A stretch of 64,000 nt of DNA from an uncultured Reyranella sp. (GCF_945957355.1 NZ_CAMFKM010000013.1:1-64000), one strand, 5' to 3'; counted from the first letter of the stretch, positions 35,387 through 44,132 are shown. The notes: generated from the sequence alone by a model not told the origin. Translations and numbers: made by a program.

Positions 35387-35956
35387 CTATTTGACGGCAG
35401 CGGCCGCCCTGGCCTGGCGGCAGGCGAGTGCCAGCGCGGCGCCGAGGTCGCCGAGCAGCTTGCCGGTCATCTCGTCGATGAGCTTGCCGTCGGCGAACTT
35501 GTTCTGCGCCTGGGCGATCATGACCTCGGGCTTGTTGACCGGACGGCCATCGAGGAACACCAGGGTCTGGCGAAGCTGGTACTGGGCGCGCGCCGTGCCG
35601 AGGACGCCCATCGAGGCGCCGAACAGGGCGACCGGCTTGGCGGCGAAGGGCTGCGGGCTCATGCGCGAGAGCCAGTCGATGGCGTTCTTCAGCACGCCGG
35701 AGATGCCGTAATTGTATTCCGGGCTGACGAGGACGATGCCGTCGGCCTCGAGCATGGCCTTCTGTGCGGCCTGCACCTTGTCGGGAAAACCCTTGGCCTG
35801 CAGGTCGGCGTCGTAGAGCGGCCAGTCGCCGATTTCGATCGTGTCGCACGCGGCGCCGGTCGGGAGCCGCTCGACGAAGGCCTGCAGCGACAGGCGGTTG
35901 AAGGACGCCTTGCGCAGGCTGCCGCAGAAGGCGACGAGTTTCAGGCTCTCGGACAT
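35387..35956 (-). CDS. NADPH-dependent FMN reductase
   Basis: A 189-residue flavodoxin-fold reductase. The phosphate-binding FCGSLRKASFNR is at the N-terminus, and the flavin-binding SPEYNYGISGVLKNAIDWLSR is central. Members reduce FMN, quinones or azo and chromate compounds. AAGGA lies nine bases before the ATG. It is promoter-proximal in the operon with the methyltransferase and SnoaL-like genes. It may supply reduced flavin or quinone protection; which cannot be told from sequence. Confidence 0.92.
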   Translation of the reverse strand: MSESLKLVAFCGSLRKASFNRLSLQAFVERLPTGAACDTIEIGDWPLYDADLQAKGFPDKVQAAQKAMLEADGIVLVSPEYNYGISGVLKNAIDWLSRMSPQPFAAKPVALFGASMGVLGTARAQYQLRQTLVFLDGRPVNKPEVMIAQAQNKFADGKLIDEMTGKLLGDLGAALALACRQARAAAAVK

Positions 35957-36041
35957 GCGAAGGGTTCCTTTGTCAGCGTGGGCATGGAGGGCTACATAGG
36001 AGGCCCTTGGAAAGTTGGCAAACCCGGGAGCAGGGCGAAAG

Positions 36042-36515
36042 ATGATGCGATCCGTATTCGTGGCCGCCGGCGTCGCGGCCGCCGCATTGACCCTTTCGCA
36101 ACCGGCCGCCGCTCAGGACCAGCCGCCCGACAAGTGGGTCATGTACTGCTCCTCCGATGGCGGCCGGGATTGCGGCGCCCAGGCGACAATCGATGGCAAC
36201 AGCCTCCTCGGCCAGTTCCTCGTGATGCGCTACTCGGCGGCCTACAAGAAGATCTCCGTGGTCGGGGACGGCCAGGGCGTGCGCGCCAGCATCCAGGTCG
36301 ATTCCAACCCCTTCATCTCGACCAGCATCTGCGGCCAGGGCATCTGCCAGTACGACGAAGGCAAGTCGGCCGAGCTGCTGCAGCAACTGCGCACGGGCTC
36401 GCAGATCCAGATCCAGCTCGAGTTGCAGGGTACGATGGCGGGGCCCTTCGTGCAGTCGCTCAAGGGCTTCGATCGCGAGCTACAGAGGGCGTTGGCGGCC
36501 CAACGCGCTCGCTAA
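36042..36515 (+). CDS. Small exported protein, invasion-associated locus B-like
   Basis: A 157-residue protein with a signal peptide (cleaved after QPAAAQ). The mature part begins with DKWVMYCSSDGGRDCGAQ and contains four Cys in pairs (YCSSDGGRDC and ICGQGIC), which could form disulfides in the periplasm. The pattern resembles IalB-family proteins common in alphaproteobacteria, but similarity is weak and the label is tentative. Of two adjacent ATGs, the first (36042) has AGGG six bases upstream. It is convergent with the LysR gene. Confidence 0.6.
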   Translation: MMRSVFVAAGVAAAALTLSQPAAAQDQPPDKWVMYCSSDGGRDCGAQATIDGNSLLGQFLVMRYSAAYKKISVVGDGQGVRASIQVDSNPFISTSICGQGICQYDEGKSAELLQQLRTGSQIQIQLELQGTMAGPFVQSLKGFDRELQRALAAQRAR

Positions 36516-36566
36516 CATTAACATTGCTTGGCATCGCGACGGCCCGCGAACCCGCGGCTGCCGCGT

Positions 36567-37445
36567 TCAACGCCGGGAATGATCCCCGTCGTCGGGCTCC
36601 CGCTCCCGTCCGGCGGCCTGCCGAATGAGGGCGAGCGCCGGTCCGATTACGCTGTCGTCGGCGTCAGCTGGATACACGGCATAGGCCGTTATTGTGAATT
36701 CCGGCCGGCCGGAATCGATCGTGAGTCTGCCGCTCTTCAGGTAAGGGCGCACGAGGCGGACCGGAAAGTAGCCCGAGCCACCATTGTCGAGCACATGTTG
36801 CAGGCCCAGCCAGCCGATATTGACGCTGAGGGCAGCACCGAAGAATTCCGGGAAGCTCGCACCGTGGCGCGCAATGTATTCCGGCCCCCAGTCGATACAG
36901 ACGTAATGCGGTCCCAGCGCCGAACGGCGCAAGGGCTTCGTCGATGCGAGAACGAGCCTGTCGTCGAACAGGGGTTCGACCCGCAAACCCGGCCGGCTCT
37001 GCGGCGTGTACATGACGGCGACGTCGATGCGTCCTTCGACCAGCCCTTCCATGAGGTCACGCTCTACGCCGATCTCGGCACGGACGGACAAGTCGGTGGC
37101 CGTCGCAAGAAGCGCCGGCAGCTGCCGCAAGAGAAACTGATCCCACAGGCCGATGCGCGCGCCGATGGTGAGCGTGGCGCGAAAGCCTTCGGCGATGCCG
37201 ACATCGTGGCGTGCCTGTTCGACCGTACGCACGAGGGTGGAAGCATGCTTCTGGAAACGCCGACCGGCCGAGGTCAGCGTGGCGCCGCCCTTGTTGCGGA
37301 CGAAGAGGCGGCAGCCCAACTGCGTCTCCAGCGTCCGGATGCGCGTGCTCACGGTCGACTGCGTAACGTGCAGCCGTTCGGCCGCCATCACGAAGTTGCC
37401 GGCGGCGACGACTGCCAGGAAGGTGCGGGCCTGTTCGGTGTCCAC
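36567..37445 (-). CDS. LysR-family transcriptional regulator
   Basis: A 292-residue regulator with the helix-turn-helix at residues 1-60 (FLAVVAAGNFVMAAERLHVTQ, STVSTRIRTLETQLGCRLF) and an effector-binding domain behind it. It is divergent from the ferritin-like gene with 92 bases between. Two palindromes lie just upstream of its start. The C-terminus is highly charged (REREPDDGDHSRR). Targets are probably itself and the divergent gene. Confidence 0.93.
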   Translation of the reverse strand: MDTEQARTFLAVVAAGNFVMAAERLHVTQSTVSTRIRTLETQLGCRLFVRNKGGATLTSAGRRFQKHASTLVRTVEQARHDVGIAEGFRATLTIGARIGLWDQFLLRQLPALLATATDLSVRAEIGVERDLMEGLVEGRIDVAVMYTPQSRPGLRVEPLFDDRLVLASTKPLRRSALGPHYVCIDWGPEYIARHGASFPEFFGAALSVNIGWLGLQHVLDNGGSGYFPVRLVRPYLKSGRLTIDSGRPEFTITAYAVYPADADDSVIGPALALIRQAAGREREPDDGDHSRR

Positions 37446-37455
37446 GGCGCTCTAG

Positions 37456-37484
37456 TATCGACTTAGTCGATATTATCGGCCGAT
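37456..37484. promoter_or_regulatory. Two adjacent palindromes in the LysR/ferritin-like divergent region
   Basis: TATCGAC-TTA-GTCGATA (37456-37472) and ATCGGCCGAT (37475-37484) are both perfect. They lie 11-39 bases upstream of the LysR start. The first fits the T-N11-A half-symmetry of LysR binding sites. A regulator operator is the natural reading. Confidence 0.6.
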
Positions 37485-37537
37485 TATCATCGTTTCCCAA
37501 ATAGTTTGCTTCGTCCTAGCATTGAACAGGAGCAGAC

Positions 37538-37993
37538 ATGACCGACATGGCAATGGCGAACACTGGCTTCGATGGCGGTCATGCGATCGACAAGGCCGGC
37601 CTGATCGCCTTTCTGAACGAACTTCTCGAGGCGGAACGCGCCGGCGCCAAGGTGGCGCTGGAAAGTGCTGCCGAGGCAACCGAGCCTGCAGTCGTTGCCC
37701 TGCTGAAGAACATCCAGCGGGATGAAGCGCATTGGTGCGCGATGCTGCTTCGCCAGATCAAGCAGCTGGGCGGCGAGGTGTCGCCGCGTATCGGCGCCTT
37801 CCACGGCAAGGCGATGGCGATCCGGGACCTGAAGGAGCGCATCGTCTTCCTCAATCGCGGCCAGGGTTGGGTGGTGCGCAAGCTGCGCGAGGTGACTCCA
37901 CTGGTGCGTGACGAGGCCCTGCATGCCGATCTGGCGCACATGCTTTCTTCGCATGTGGCGAACATCACCCTGGCCAATTCGACGATCGCATGA
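37538..37993 (+). CDS. Ferritin-like (DUF6306-type) protein
   Basis: A 151-residue all-helical protein. The core reads LIAFLNELLEAERAGAKVALESAAEA and NIQRDEAHWCAMLLRQIKQLGG: the E-x2-R and D-E-x2-H/W pattern is that of ferritin-like four-helix bundles, which often bind a di-iron centre. I recall this type as DUF6306. It overlaps the next gene, 5-formyl-THF cyclo-ligase, by four bases. It has no signal peptide. Its biochemical role is unknown. Confidence 0.7.
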   Translation: MTDMAMANTGFDGGHAIDKAGLIAFLNELLEAERAGAKVALESAAEATEPAVVALLKNIQRDEAHWCAMLLRQIKQLGGEVSPRIGAFHGKAMAIRDLKERIVFLNRGQGWVVRKLREVTPLVRDEALHADLAHMLSSHVANITLANSTIA

Positions 37994-38679
37994 AGGCCAA
38001 CGACAACGCAGCCAACCGCGACGAACTGGCAGAGGACTACAGCTCTCCTCCCTGCATGATGCATCTCGTCGATCCGATCTCGGGCATGGTGTCCGACCAG
38101 GATCCCCGCCAGCAACAGGATCTCAAGCGCTGGCGCACGGTGGAGCGCGAGCGGTTGATCGCGCTGCGTCTGGCGATCCCTGCCGAGGAGAGACGTCGCT
38201 TCTCCGAGCGCGTGGCGCGCGAACTCGACCGGCTCCTGGGCGATCTCTCAGGGAAGACCGTCAGCGTCTATCTGCCGTTTCGCGGCGAACCCGACCTGCG
38301 TCCCTGGATCGAGGGGCTGTCGATGTGCGGGGCGACCGCGGCGTTGCCGGTCGTCGTCGCTCCGTGCTCGCCGCTGGTGTTCCGCACGTGGGCTCGCGGG
38401 GAGCCGCTTCAGCCCGGTGTCTGGAATATCCCGGTGCCGGCCGGAGGAACGGTCGTGACGCCCGACATCGTGATCGCGCCCGTCGTCGGTTACGACCAGG
38501 CCTGCTACCGGCTGGGCCATGGCGGCGGCTTCTACGACCGCACGCTGGCCGCATTGCCGGGCCGCCCTCGTATCCTGGGCGTGGGCTACGAACGGCTCGC
38601 CCTGCGTACCATCTACCCCCAGACGTATGACGTGCCGATGGACGCCATCGTCACGGAAGCGGGCGTGCTCATTCGCTAG
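37990..38679 (+). CDS. 5-formyltetrahydrofolate cyclo-ligase with N-terminal extension
   Basis: A 229-residue protein. The cyclo-ligase domain begins near residue 45 (DLKRWRTVERERLIALRLAIP) and has the conserved substrate and ATP motif RLGHGGGFYDRTLAAL, with PVVGYDQACYRLG before it. It converts 5-formyl-THF to 5,10-methenyl-THF with ATP. About 40 extra N-terminal residues include YSSPPCMMHLVDP, an unusual element absent from housekeeping cyclo-ligases. ATGA overlap with the ferritin-like gene suggests coupled expression. Confidence 0.88.
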   Translation: MKANDNAANRDELAEDYSSPPCMMHLVDPISGMVSDQDPRQQQDLKRWRTVERERLIALRLAIPAEERRRFSERVARELDRLLGDLSGKTVSVYLPFRGEPDLRPWIEGLSMCGATAALPVVVAPCSPLVFRTWARGEPLQPGVWNIPVPAGGTVVTPDIVIAPVVGYDQACYRLGHGGGFYDRTLAALPGRPRILGVGYERLALRTIYPQTYDVPMDAIVTEAGVLIR

Positions 38680-38687
38680 CCGCCCCG

Positions 38688-39788
38688 CTATTCGAGCCGG
38701 CGGGAGAACAGCCAGGTCGCGTAGCCCAGCGTGACGCAGCCGATCAGCGCCATCGGCCAGAGGTGGGGCCAGGCGAGTTCCCAGGTGAGGTCCTGCAGGA
38801 AGATCCCTCGGCTCAGGGTCACCATGTAGCGGATCGGGTTGAGATGGGTGAGCGCCTGGGCCCAGTCGGGCATGTTGGCAATGGGAGTCGTGAAGCCGGA
38901 CAGCACCATCGCGGGCGACAGGAACAGGAACACGCCGAGGATCGCCTGCTGCTGGGTCTTGGCCACCGATGAGATGACCAGCCCGATCCCGACCGCGGAC
39001 AGGACGAAGATCGCGATTGCCACGTTGAACAACACGACGCTGCCGACGAAGGGCACGCCATAGGCGAACCAGGTGAGCAGGGCGATCAGGTTGGCCTCGA
39101 CGAAGCCGATGCAGAGCGCCGGGACGGTCTTGCCCACGAGGATTTCCATGGGGCGCAACGGCGTGACGAGCAGCTGCTCGAACGTGCCGAGTTCGCGCTC
39201 GCGGGCGACCGAGAGCGCCGTGATCAGCAGGGTCGCCACGATGGTGAGCAGCACCGTCAGGCCGGGCAGGATGAACCAGCGGCTGTCGAAGTTGGGATTG
39301 AACCAGGCGCGTGAGTGAATGTTCAACTCGGCGGTGGCCTGGCCGGCCCGCGCCAGGTTGAAGCTTTCGACGATGCCCAGCGCGTAGCTCTGCAGGATGA
39401 GGGCGGCGTTGGACTTGCGGCCGTCGAGCAGCAGCTGGACGCGGGCCGGCCGGCCGGCCGCGACATCGGCGGAGAAGGTCTGGCCGACATGCAGCACCGC
39501 CTTTACTTTCTGCGAGTCGAGCGCGTTCTGGACGGCCCGTGGATTGTCGAAGCGCGCGACGACGTGGAAGGCCGGTGAGGCCTCGAAGCGGCTGACGAGT
39601 TCCTGCGCCGGTCGTGCGCGGTCCTCGATCCAGAGGCCGAGGGCGGCATCGGACACTTCGAAGGTTGCGGCGCTTCCGAACAGGACGAGCTGCACCAGCG
39701 GCGGGACCACCAGAACCATGCGGCTCTTGCGATCCTTCCACAGCATCTTGAATTCCTTGAGGATCAGCGCCGCGATGCGTCGCCACAT
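38688..39788 (-). CDS. ABC-2 type transporter permease (YbhR-like)
   Basis: A 366-residue membrane protein with an N-terminal membrane segment (MVLVVPPLVQLVLFG), a periplasmic domain of about 130 residues, and five C-terminal segments beginning at WFILPGLTVLLTIVATLL. The ABC-2 signature region is SVARERELGTFEQLLVTPLRPMEIL. It is the last gene of a minus-strand exporter operon (HlyD protein, double ATPase, two permeases) and would form the channel with the adjacent permease. Confidence 0.92.
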   Translation of the reverse strand: MWRRIAALILKEFKMLWKDRKSRMVLVVPPLVQLVLFGSAATFEVSDAALGLWIEDRARPAQELVSRFEASPAFHVVARFDNPRAVQNALDSQKVKAVLHVGQTFSADVAAGRPARVQLLLDGRKSNAALILQSYALGIVESFNLARAGQATAELNIHSRAWFNPNFDSRWFILPGLTVLLTIVATLLITALSVARERELGTFEQLLVTPLRPMEILVGKTVPALCIGFVEANLIALLTWFAYGVPFVGSVVLFNVAIAIFVLSAVGIGLVISSVAKTQQQAILGVFLFLSPAMVLSGFTTPIANMPDWAQALTHLNPIRYMVTLSRGIFLQDLTWELAWPHLWPMALIGCVTLGYATWLFSRRLE

Positions 39789-39792
39789 GGGG

Positions 39793-40926
39793 TTACTCCA
39801 GGCTGCGGCGGGTGCGGGCGATGGCCAGCGCGAGGAACACGATGGCGAAGCCCATCAGCATCGCGAGGTTGGGCAGCAGTACGGGCCAGACCGTGCCCGC
39901 GAGGAACAGGGTCTGCAGGCTCGATACGAAGTAGCGGGCCGGAAAGACCGTCGTCACGGCCTGTACCCAGCGCGGCATGCTCTCGATGTCGAACATGAGT
40001 CCCGACAGGATCAGCGCCGGCATGAAGGTGACGAGGAAGGCGAGCTGCGCCGCGACGAACTGGCTGCGGGCGACCGTCGATATCAGCAGGCCCATCGCCA
40101 GGGAGACGATGAGGAACACCGAGGAGATGGCGATCAGCACCTCGGGGGAGCCGCGGAAGGGCACCTCGAACACGACCAGCCCGATGAAGACCGAGACAGC
40201 GAGACCGCCCAGTCCCAGCACGAAATACGCGACCAGCTTGCCGAGCAGGATCTCGGTCATGCTGGCCGGCGAGGCGAGCATCGCCTCCATCGTGCCGCGC
40301 TCCCATTCGCGCGCCACCACCAGGGCGGTCAGCAGGGCGCCGATCATGGTCATGACCATCGCGATGAGGCCGGGCACGATGAAGTTGGTGCTGCGGATTT
40401 CGGGATTGAACCAGTAGCGGTTCTCGACCGTGACGGGAGACAGGGCCGGCTGGGCGCGGTCCCGCCGGTGACCCAGCAGCCACGTTGCCACGACACCCTG
40501 GGCGTAGCCGGTGACGATCCGGGCATTGTTGGCGTCGACACCGTTGACCACGATGGCGATGTCGGCCGCGCGGACCGGGTCGGCGACGCGCCGCGAGAAA
40601 TCGCTGCGCAGCACGACGAAGCCTTCGATGTCGCCGCGCATCAGGGCGGCCTCGGCAGCCTTTGATGTGAGGAAGGAGAAGGGCTGGAAGTAGGGCGTAT
40701 TGGCAAAGGCCTGGAACAGGCCCGCCGACTCGACGCTGCGGTTCTCGTCGACGATGCCGAAGCGCACGTTGCGGGCGTCGAGCGAGATGCCGAAGCCGAT
40801 CAGCAGGAGCAGGACCACCGGCATCACGAGGGCAATCGCGATCGACGAGGGGTCGCGCACGATCTGGACGAACTCCTTGTGCAGCAGCCCGCCGAAACGA
40901 CGGAAGAAGGTGCGGGCCGACGTCAT
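39793..40926 (-). CDS. ABC-2 type transporter permease (YbhS-like)
   Basis: A 377-residue paralogue of the next permease, with the same plan: an N-terminal segment (ALVMPVVLLLLIGFGISLD), an extracytoplasmic domain with VVNGVDANNARIVTGY, and a C-terminal membrane bundle starting FIVPGLIAMVMTMIGALL. It has the VAREWERGTMEAMLASPASMTEIL ABC-2 motif. Its start overlaps the ATPase stop by four bases and the next permease starts four bases after its own stop. Together they fit the YbhS/YbhR heterodimer. Confidence 0.92.
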   Translation of the reverse strand: MTSARTFFRRFGGLLHKEFVQIVRDPSSIAIALVMPVVLLLLIGFGISLDARNVRFGIVDENRSVESAGLFQAFANTPYFQPFSFLTSKAAEAALMRGDIEGFVVLRSDFSRRVADPVRAADIAIVVNGVDANNARIVTGYAQGVVATWLLGHRRDRAQPALSPVTVENRYWFNPEIRSTNFIVPGLIAMVMTMIGALLTALVVAREWERGTMEAMLASPASMTEILLGKLVAYFVLGLGGLAVSVFIGLVVFEVPFRGSPEVLIAISSVFLIVSLAMGLLISTVARSQFVAAQLAFLVTFMPALILSGLMFDIESMPRWVQAVTTVFPARYFVSSLQTLFLAGTVWPVLLPNLAMLMGFAIVFLALAIARTRRSLE

Positions 40927-42650
40927 GCGGCCGCCGCGCCCTGGCGTTCGGTGTCATGCTCGCGGATCAGGCCCACGAACGCGTCTTCGAGTGTCGGCTC
41001 GGGCAGGTCCGCCGTCACGAAGCGCTGCTTCATCGCATCCGGGCTGCCGGAGGCGATCATCCGTCCGGCATAGACGATGCCCAGCCGGTCGCAATACTCG
41101 GCCTCCTCCATGAAGTGCGACGTCACCAGCACCGTGACGCCACCCTCAGCCAGCCCGCCGATGCGCGACCAGAATTCCCGCCGCATCAGCGGATCCACAC
41201 CCGAGGTGGGTTCGTCGAGGAACAGGACCTGCGGTTCGTGCAGCAGGGCGCATCCCAGCGCCAGGCGCTGCTTGAAGCCGAGCGGCAGGGTCCCCGCTTC
41301 CAGGTCGGCGACGGCCCCGAGGTCGAAGCTCTCGATCGTCCAGGCGATGCGGTCGGATCGGCGACGGCCAGCAAGGCCGTAGACGCCGCTGAAGAAGTCG
41401 AGATTGTCGCGGACCGACAGGTTGCCGTAGAGCGAGAATTTCTGGGACATGTAGCCGATGTGTTCGCGCGCCGTCGCGCGGGCCCGACCGAGATCGACGC
41501 CGGCCACATGCGCCGAACCGGCGCTGGGCACCAGCAGGCCACAGAGCATGCGGAAGGTCGTGGATTTGCCCGCGCCGTTGGGACCGAGCAACCCGAAGAT
41601 CTCGCCGGGCCTCACGGTGAAGCTCACCCGGTCGACCGCCCGGAATTTTCCGAAGTCGCGTGTGAGGTCGCGAGCCTCGATCGCGATGCCGTCGGTTGAG
41701 GGGGTGATGGCCTCCTGAGGCGGTGGCGCTGCGACTGGCGGTCGGTCGGCCTGGAGCAGACTGACGAATGCATCCTCAAAACGTGGCCGCGTCGGACGGG
41801 CGGTCGCATCGCTTCCCACCAGAGCGGTAAGGTCGGGGAGGACGCCTCCCTCTTTAAGCACGAGCCGCAGGCTGCGGCCCTGGATGGTGGCATCGGCGAC
41901 GGAGGGAAGCGCGGCCGCAGCACGCTGGATGCGATGGCGCTGTCGCTCGGGCAGTTCGACCAGAAAGGTGCGTCCCTCCAGCCGCCGAGTGAAGTCGGCA
42001 GGACTACCGGAGGCGAGGAGTCGCCCTCCATCGAGCAGGAGAAAGCTGTCGCATCGTTCGGCTTCGTCGAGATAGGCGGTGCTCCAGACGATGGCGACGC
42101 CGGTCCCCGCCATTGTTCGCACGATGCGCCACAATTCGCGCCGGGAGGCAGGATCGACGCCGGCGCTCGGTTCGTCGAGCAGCAGCAGTTTCGGCCGCGG
42201 CAGCAGGGCACAGGCGAGCCCGAGCTTCTGCTTCATGCCGCCAGAGAGCTGTCCCGCCAGCCGGCCAGTGAAGGGAGCAAGGCCGGTGAACTGCAGCAGC
42301 GTCGCGAAGCGCTCGCTGCGGGCTGCGGTGTCCAGATCGTGCAGGTCCGCCTGCAACTCGAGGTTTTCCTGGACAGTCAGGTCCTCATAGAGACCGAAGC
42401 GCTGCGGCATGTAGCCGATGTCGCCCCGCACCGCGTCACGGTCCGTGGCCTCATGGCCGAGGACCTGCAGCGTTCCAGCATCCGGCATGAGGAGGCCGGC
42501 GATGAGACGAAGCAGCGTCGTCTTGCCGGCGCCATCCGGGCCGACGAGACCGGTGATTTGGCCGGCGCCGACCGTGGCCGTCACGTCCGTCAGGGCGGCC
42601 GTCGTCCCGAAATTCTTGCTGAGCCCGGCGAGGGTGACTGTTGCAGGCAT
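40923..42650 (-). CDS. ABC transporter ATPase with two fused nucleotide-binding domains (YbhF-like)
   Basis: A 575-residue protein with two ABC ATPase domains. The first (about residues 5-230) has Walker A GPDGAGKTTLL, signature LSGGMKQKLG and Walker B LLLLDEPSAGVD. The second (about 325-560) has GPNGAGKSTTF, a diverged signature LPLGFKQRLALG and VLFLDEPTSGVD. The fused pair, with two ABC-2 permeases and an HlyD protein, is the YbhF drug or cation exporter layout. It starts nine bases downstream of the HlyD gene's stop. Confidence 0.94.
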   Translation of the reverse strand: MPATVTLAGLSKNFGTTAALTDVTATVGAGQITGLVGPDGAGKTTLLRLIAGLLMPDAGTLQVLGHEATDRDAVRGDIGYMPQRFGLYEDLTVQENLELQADLHDLDTAARSERFATLLQFTGLAPFTGRLAGQLSGGMKQKLGLACALLPRPKLLLLDEPSAGVDPASRRELWRIVRTMAGTGVAIVWSTAYLDEAERCDSFLLLDGGRLLASGSPADFTRRLEGRTFLVELPERQRHRIQRAAAALPSVADATIQGRSLRLVLKEGGVLPDLTALVGSDATARPTRPRFEDAFVSLLQADRPPVAAPPPQEAITPSTDGIAIEARDLTRDFGKFRAVDRVSFTVRPGEIFGLLGPNGAGKSTTFRMLCGLLVPSAGSAHVAGVDLGRARATAREHIGYMSQKFSLYGNLSVRDNLDFFSGVYGLAGRRRSDRIAWTIESFDLGAVADLEAGTLPLGFKQRLALGCALLHEPQVLFLDEPTSGVDPLMRREFWSRIGGLAEGGVTVLVTSHFMEEAEYCDRLGIVYAGRMIASGSPDAMKQRFVTADLPEPTLEDAFVGLIREHDTERQGAAAA

Positions 42651-42659
42651 GGCGCCGGC

Positions 42660-43661
42660 CTAGCCGGCACCGAGCGGCACGCGGACCGTGACCGGCATGC
42701 CCTGACGCAGGCGATCGTCGGGATTCTTGATGAACACACGCAGGCGATACACGAGCTGGGTGCGCAGCTCGGTGGTCTCCACTGTTTTCGGCGTGAATTC
42801 GGCCGTGGGCGAGATGAAGCCGATCCAGCCTTCGTAGGGATGGTTCGGGTCGGTATCGGTGAACACCGTCACGGCCATCCCGGGCCGGATGCGGCCGAGG
42901 TCGGGTTCGGAAACGTAGGTCCGGACCCAGATCTTGTCGGTGAGCGACACGGTGAAGATCGGATTGGCGGGGCTGACCATCGCGCCCGGCTCGACGATGC
43001 GGCTGAGCACGATTCCGTCGGCCGGCGCCTTCAGCACGGTATCGGCCAGCCGCCGCTCCGCCAGCGAGACGACCGACTCCTCGGACCGCAGCAGGGCCTT
43101 GGCCTGCTCGATGTCCTCCCGGCGCGGGCCGATCTCGGTCAGCCGCGAAACCTGTTGCGAAATGTCGAGACGGGCGCGCGCAGAATCGTAGCCGTTCTTG
43201 GCTTCGTCATAGAGCTGGCGCGAGACGTTGCCGCCGGCCAGCAGCTCCGTGCGTCGCTTGAGCAGGAGTTCGGCGTCGACCACGGCTGCCTTGTTGGCCT
43301 CGACCTGGGCACGGTCGCGGGCGATCTCTTCGGGACGGCTGCCGGTCTCGAGACGGTCCACCACTGCGCGCTGCGCCGCAAGCCGGGCGCGGGCCAGGGC
43401 CACGGCGTCACGATAGGTGTCGGACTCCATCACCGCGACCGTCTCGCCGGTCTTCACGGCATCGCCTTCCTCCTTGCGCAGCTCCTGCAGGCGGCCGCTG
43501 GCGTTGAAGGCGAGATCGACCTGCCGGACATCGACATTGCCGTACAGGGTGAGGAACGTCGGTGCGGCCCGCGGCCAGTAACGGTACGCGCCGCCGGCGG
43601 CGGCCAGCGCCACGGCGAGCAGCGCGATCAGGATTGGCCAGCGGCGCCGCGATTGGGGCAT
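42660..43661 (-). CDS. HlyD/YbhG-family membrane-fusion protein
   Basis: A 333-residue periplasmic adaptor anchored by an N-terminal membrane helix (WPILIALLAVALAAAGGAY). A lipoyl-type half motif (VDLAFNASGRLQEL) comes first, then a long coiled-coil hairpin (about residues 95-200) and the second half (DGIVLSRIVEPGAMVS). It bridges the ABC exporter to an outer-membrane channel. The ATG at 43661 is preceded by GGAG at a six-base distance; a GTG four codons upstream overlaps that site and is less likely. It is the first gene of the exporter operon. Confidence 0.92.
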   Translation of the reverse strand: MPQSRRRWPILIALLAVALAAAGGAYRYWPRAAPTFLTLYGNVDVRQVDLAFNASGRLQELRKEEGDAVKTGETVAVMESDTYRDAVALARARLAAQRAVVDRLETGSRPEEIARDRAQVEANKAAVVDAELLLKRRTELLAGGNVSRQLYDEAKNGYDSARARLDISQQVSRLTEIGPRREDIEQAKALLRSEESVVSLAERRLADTVLKAPADGIVLSRIVEPGAMVSPANPIFTVSLTDKIWVRTYVSEPDLGRIRPGMAVTVFTDTDPNHPYEGWIGFISPTAEFTPKTVETTELRTQLVYRLRVFIKNPDDRLRQGMPVTVRVPLGAG

Positions 43662-43667
43662 TCCGTA

Positions 43668-43693
43668 CTCCACGCATCTGTTGCTGCGTGGAG
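43668..43693 (-). promoter_or_regulatory. 5'-leader hairpin covering the exporter operon's Shine-Dalgarno
   Basis: Read on the minus strand, CTCCACGCA (43693-43685) and TGCGTGGAG (43676-43668) are perfect 9-base complements separated by eight bases. The GGAG at the end of the second arm is the only plausible ribosome-binding site for the HlyD gene, six bases before its ATG. The fold would mask it. The same palindrome could instead be a repressor operator. Confidence 0.6.
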
Positions 43694-43730
43694 AACTAGA
43701 ACCATTTGGCGTTTCGCCCCTTGATATCGG

Positions 43731-44132
43731 TCAAGCCTGCCGACGATACAGGAAGCAGTTGTCGGCCTTGGGCATCTCGATGCCTTCGTAGAAGGACATC
43801 GCCGTCGGTGCCGAGAGCAGCAGGGTGGTGGTCTTCGGTCCGCCGGCGGCGGCGCGCGTCTCTTCGATCAGTCGGCGGCCGATTCCCTGGCCCTGGCAGG
43901 CCTTGTCGACCGCGAGGTCGGAGAGATAGCAGCAGAAGCAGAAATCGGTGAGGGAGCGTGCGAAACCGACCAGCCTGCCGTCCTGGCGCGCCGTCAGGAT
44001 CAGGTTGGCGTGCCTCAGCATCTGCTCGATGCGGGGGCGGTCGGCGATGGGACGGTTCAGGCCCGACTTGGCCACGACGTCGATATATTCATCGGCGCCG
44101 AGATCGTCCTCGCGGGCGTAGATCGTGTTCAT
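43731..44132 (-). CDS. GNAT-family N-acetyltransferase
   Basis: A 133-residue acetyltransferase. The acetyl-CoA motif A is LSDLAVDKACQGQGIGRRLIEETR, preceded by LVGFARSLTDFCFCCYLS, which holds a run of Cys and Phe. The C-terminal LSAPTAMSFYEGIEM completes the fold. The start at 44132 overlaps the upstream hydrolase stop by four bases (ATGA). It is the third gene of a kup-hydrolase-GNAT set. The acceptor is unknown. Confidence 0.9.
   Translation of the reverse strand: MNTIYAREDDLGADEYIDVVAKSGLNRPIADRPRIEQMLRHANLILTARQDGRLVGFARSLTDFCFCCYLSDLAVDKACQGQGIGRRLIEETRAAAGGPKTTTLLLSAPTAMSFYEGIEMPKADNCFLYRRQA

Noticed and set aside
40923..42650. Second nucleotide-binding domain suspected of being degenerate because its signature is LPLGF
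   Set aside because: Walker A, Walker B and the rest are intact, and this altered signature is, from memory, usual in the second half of YbhF-type proteins.
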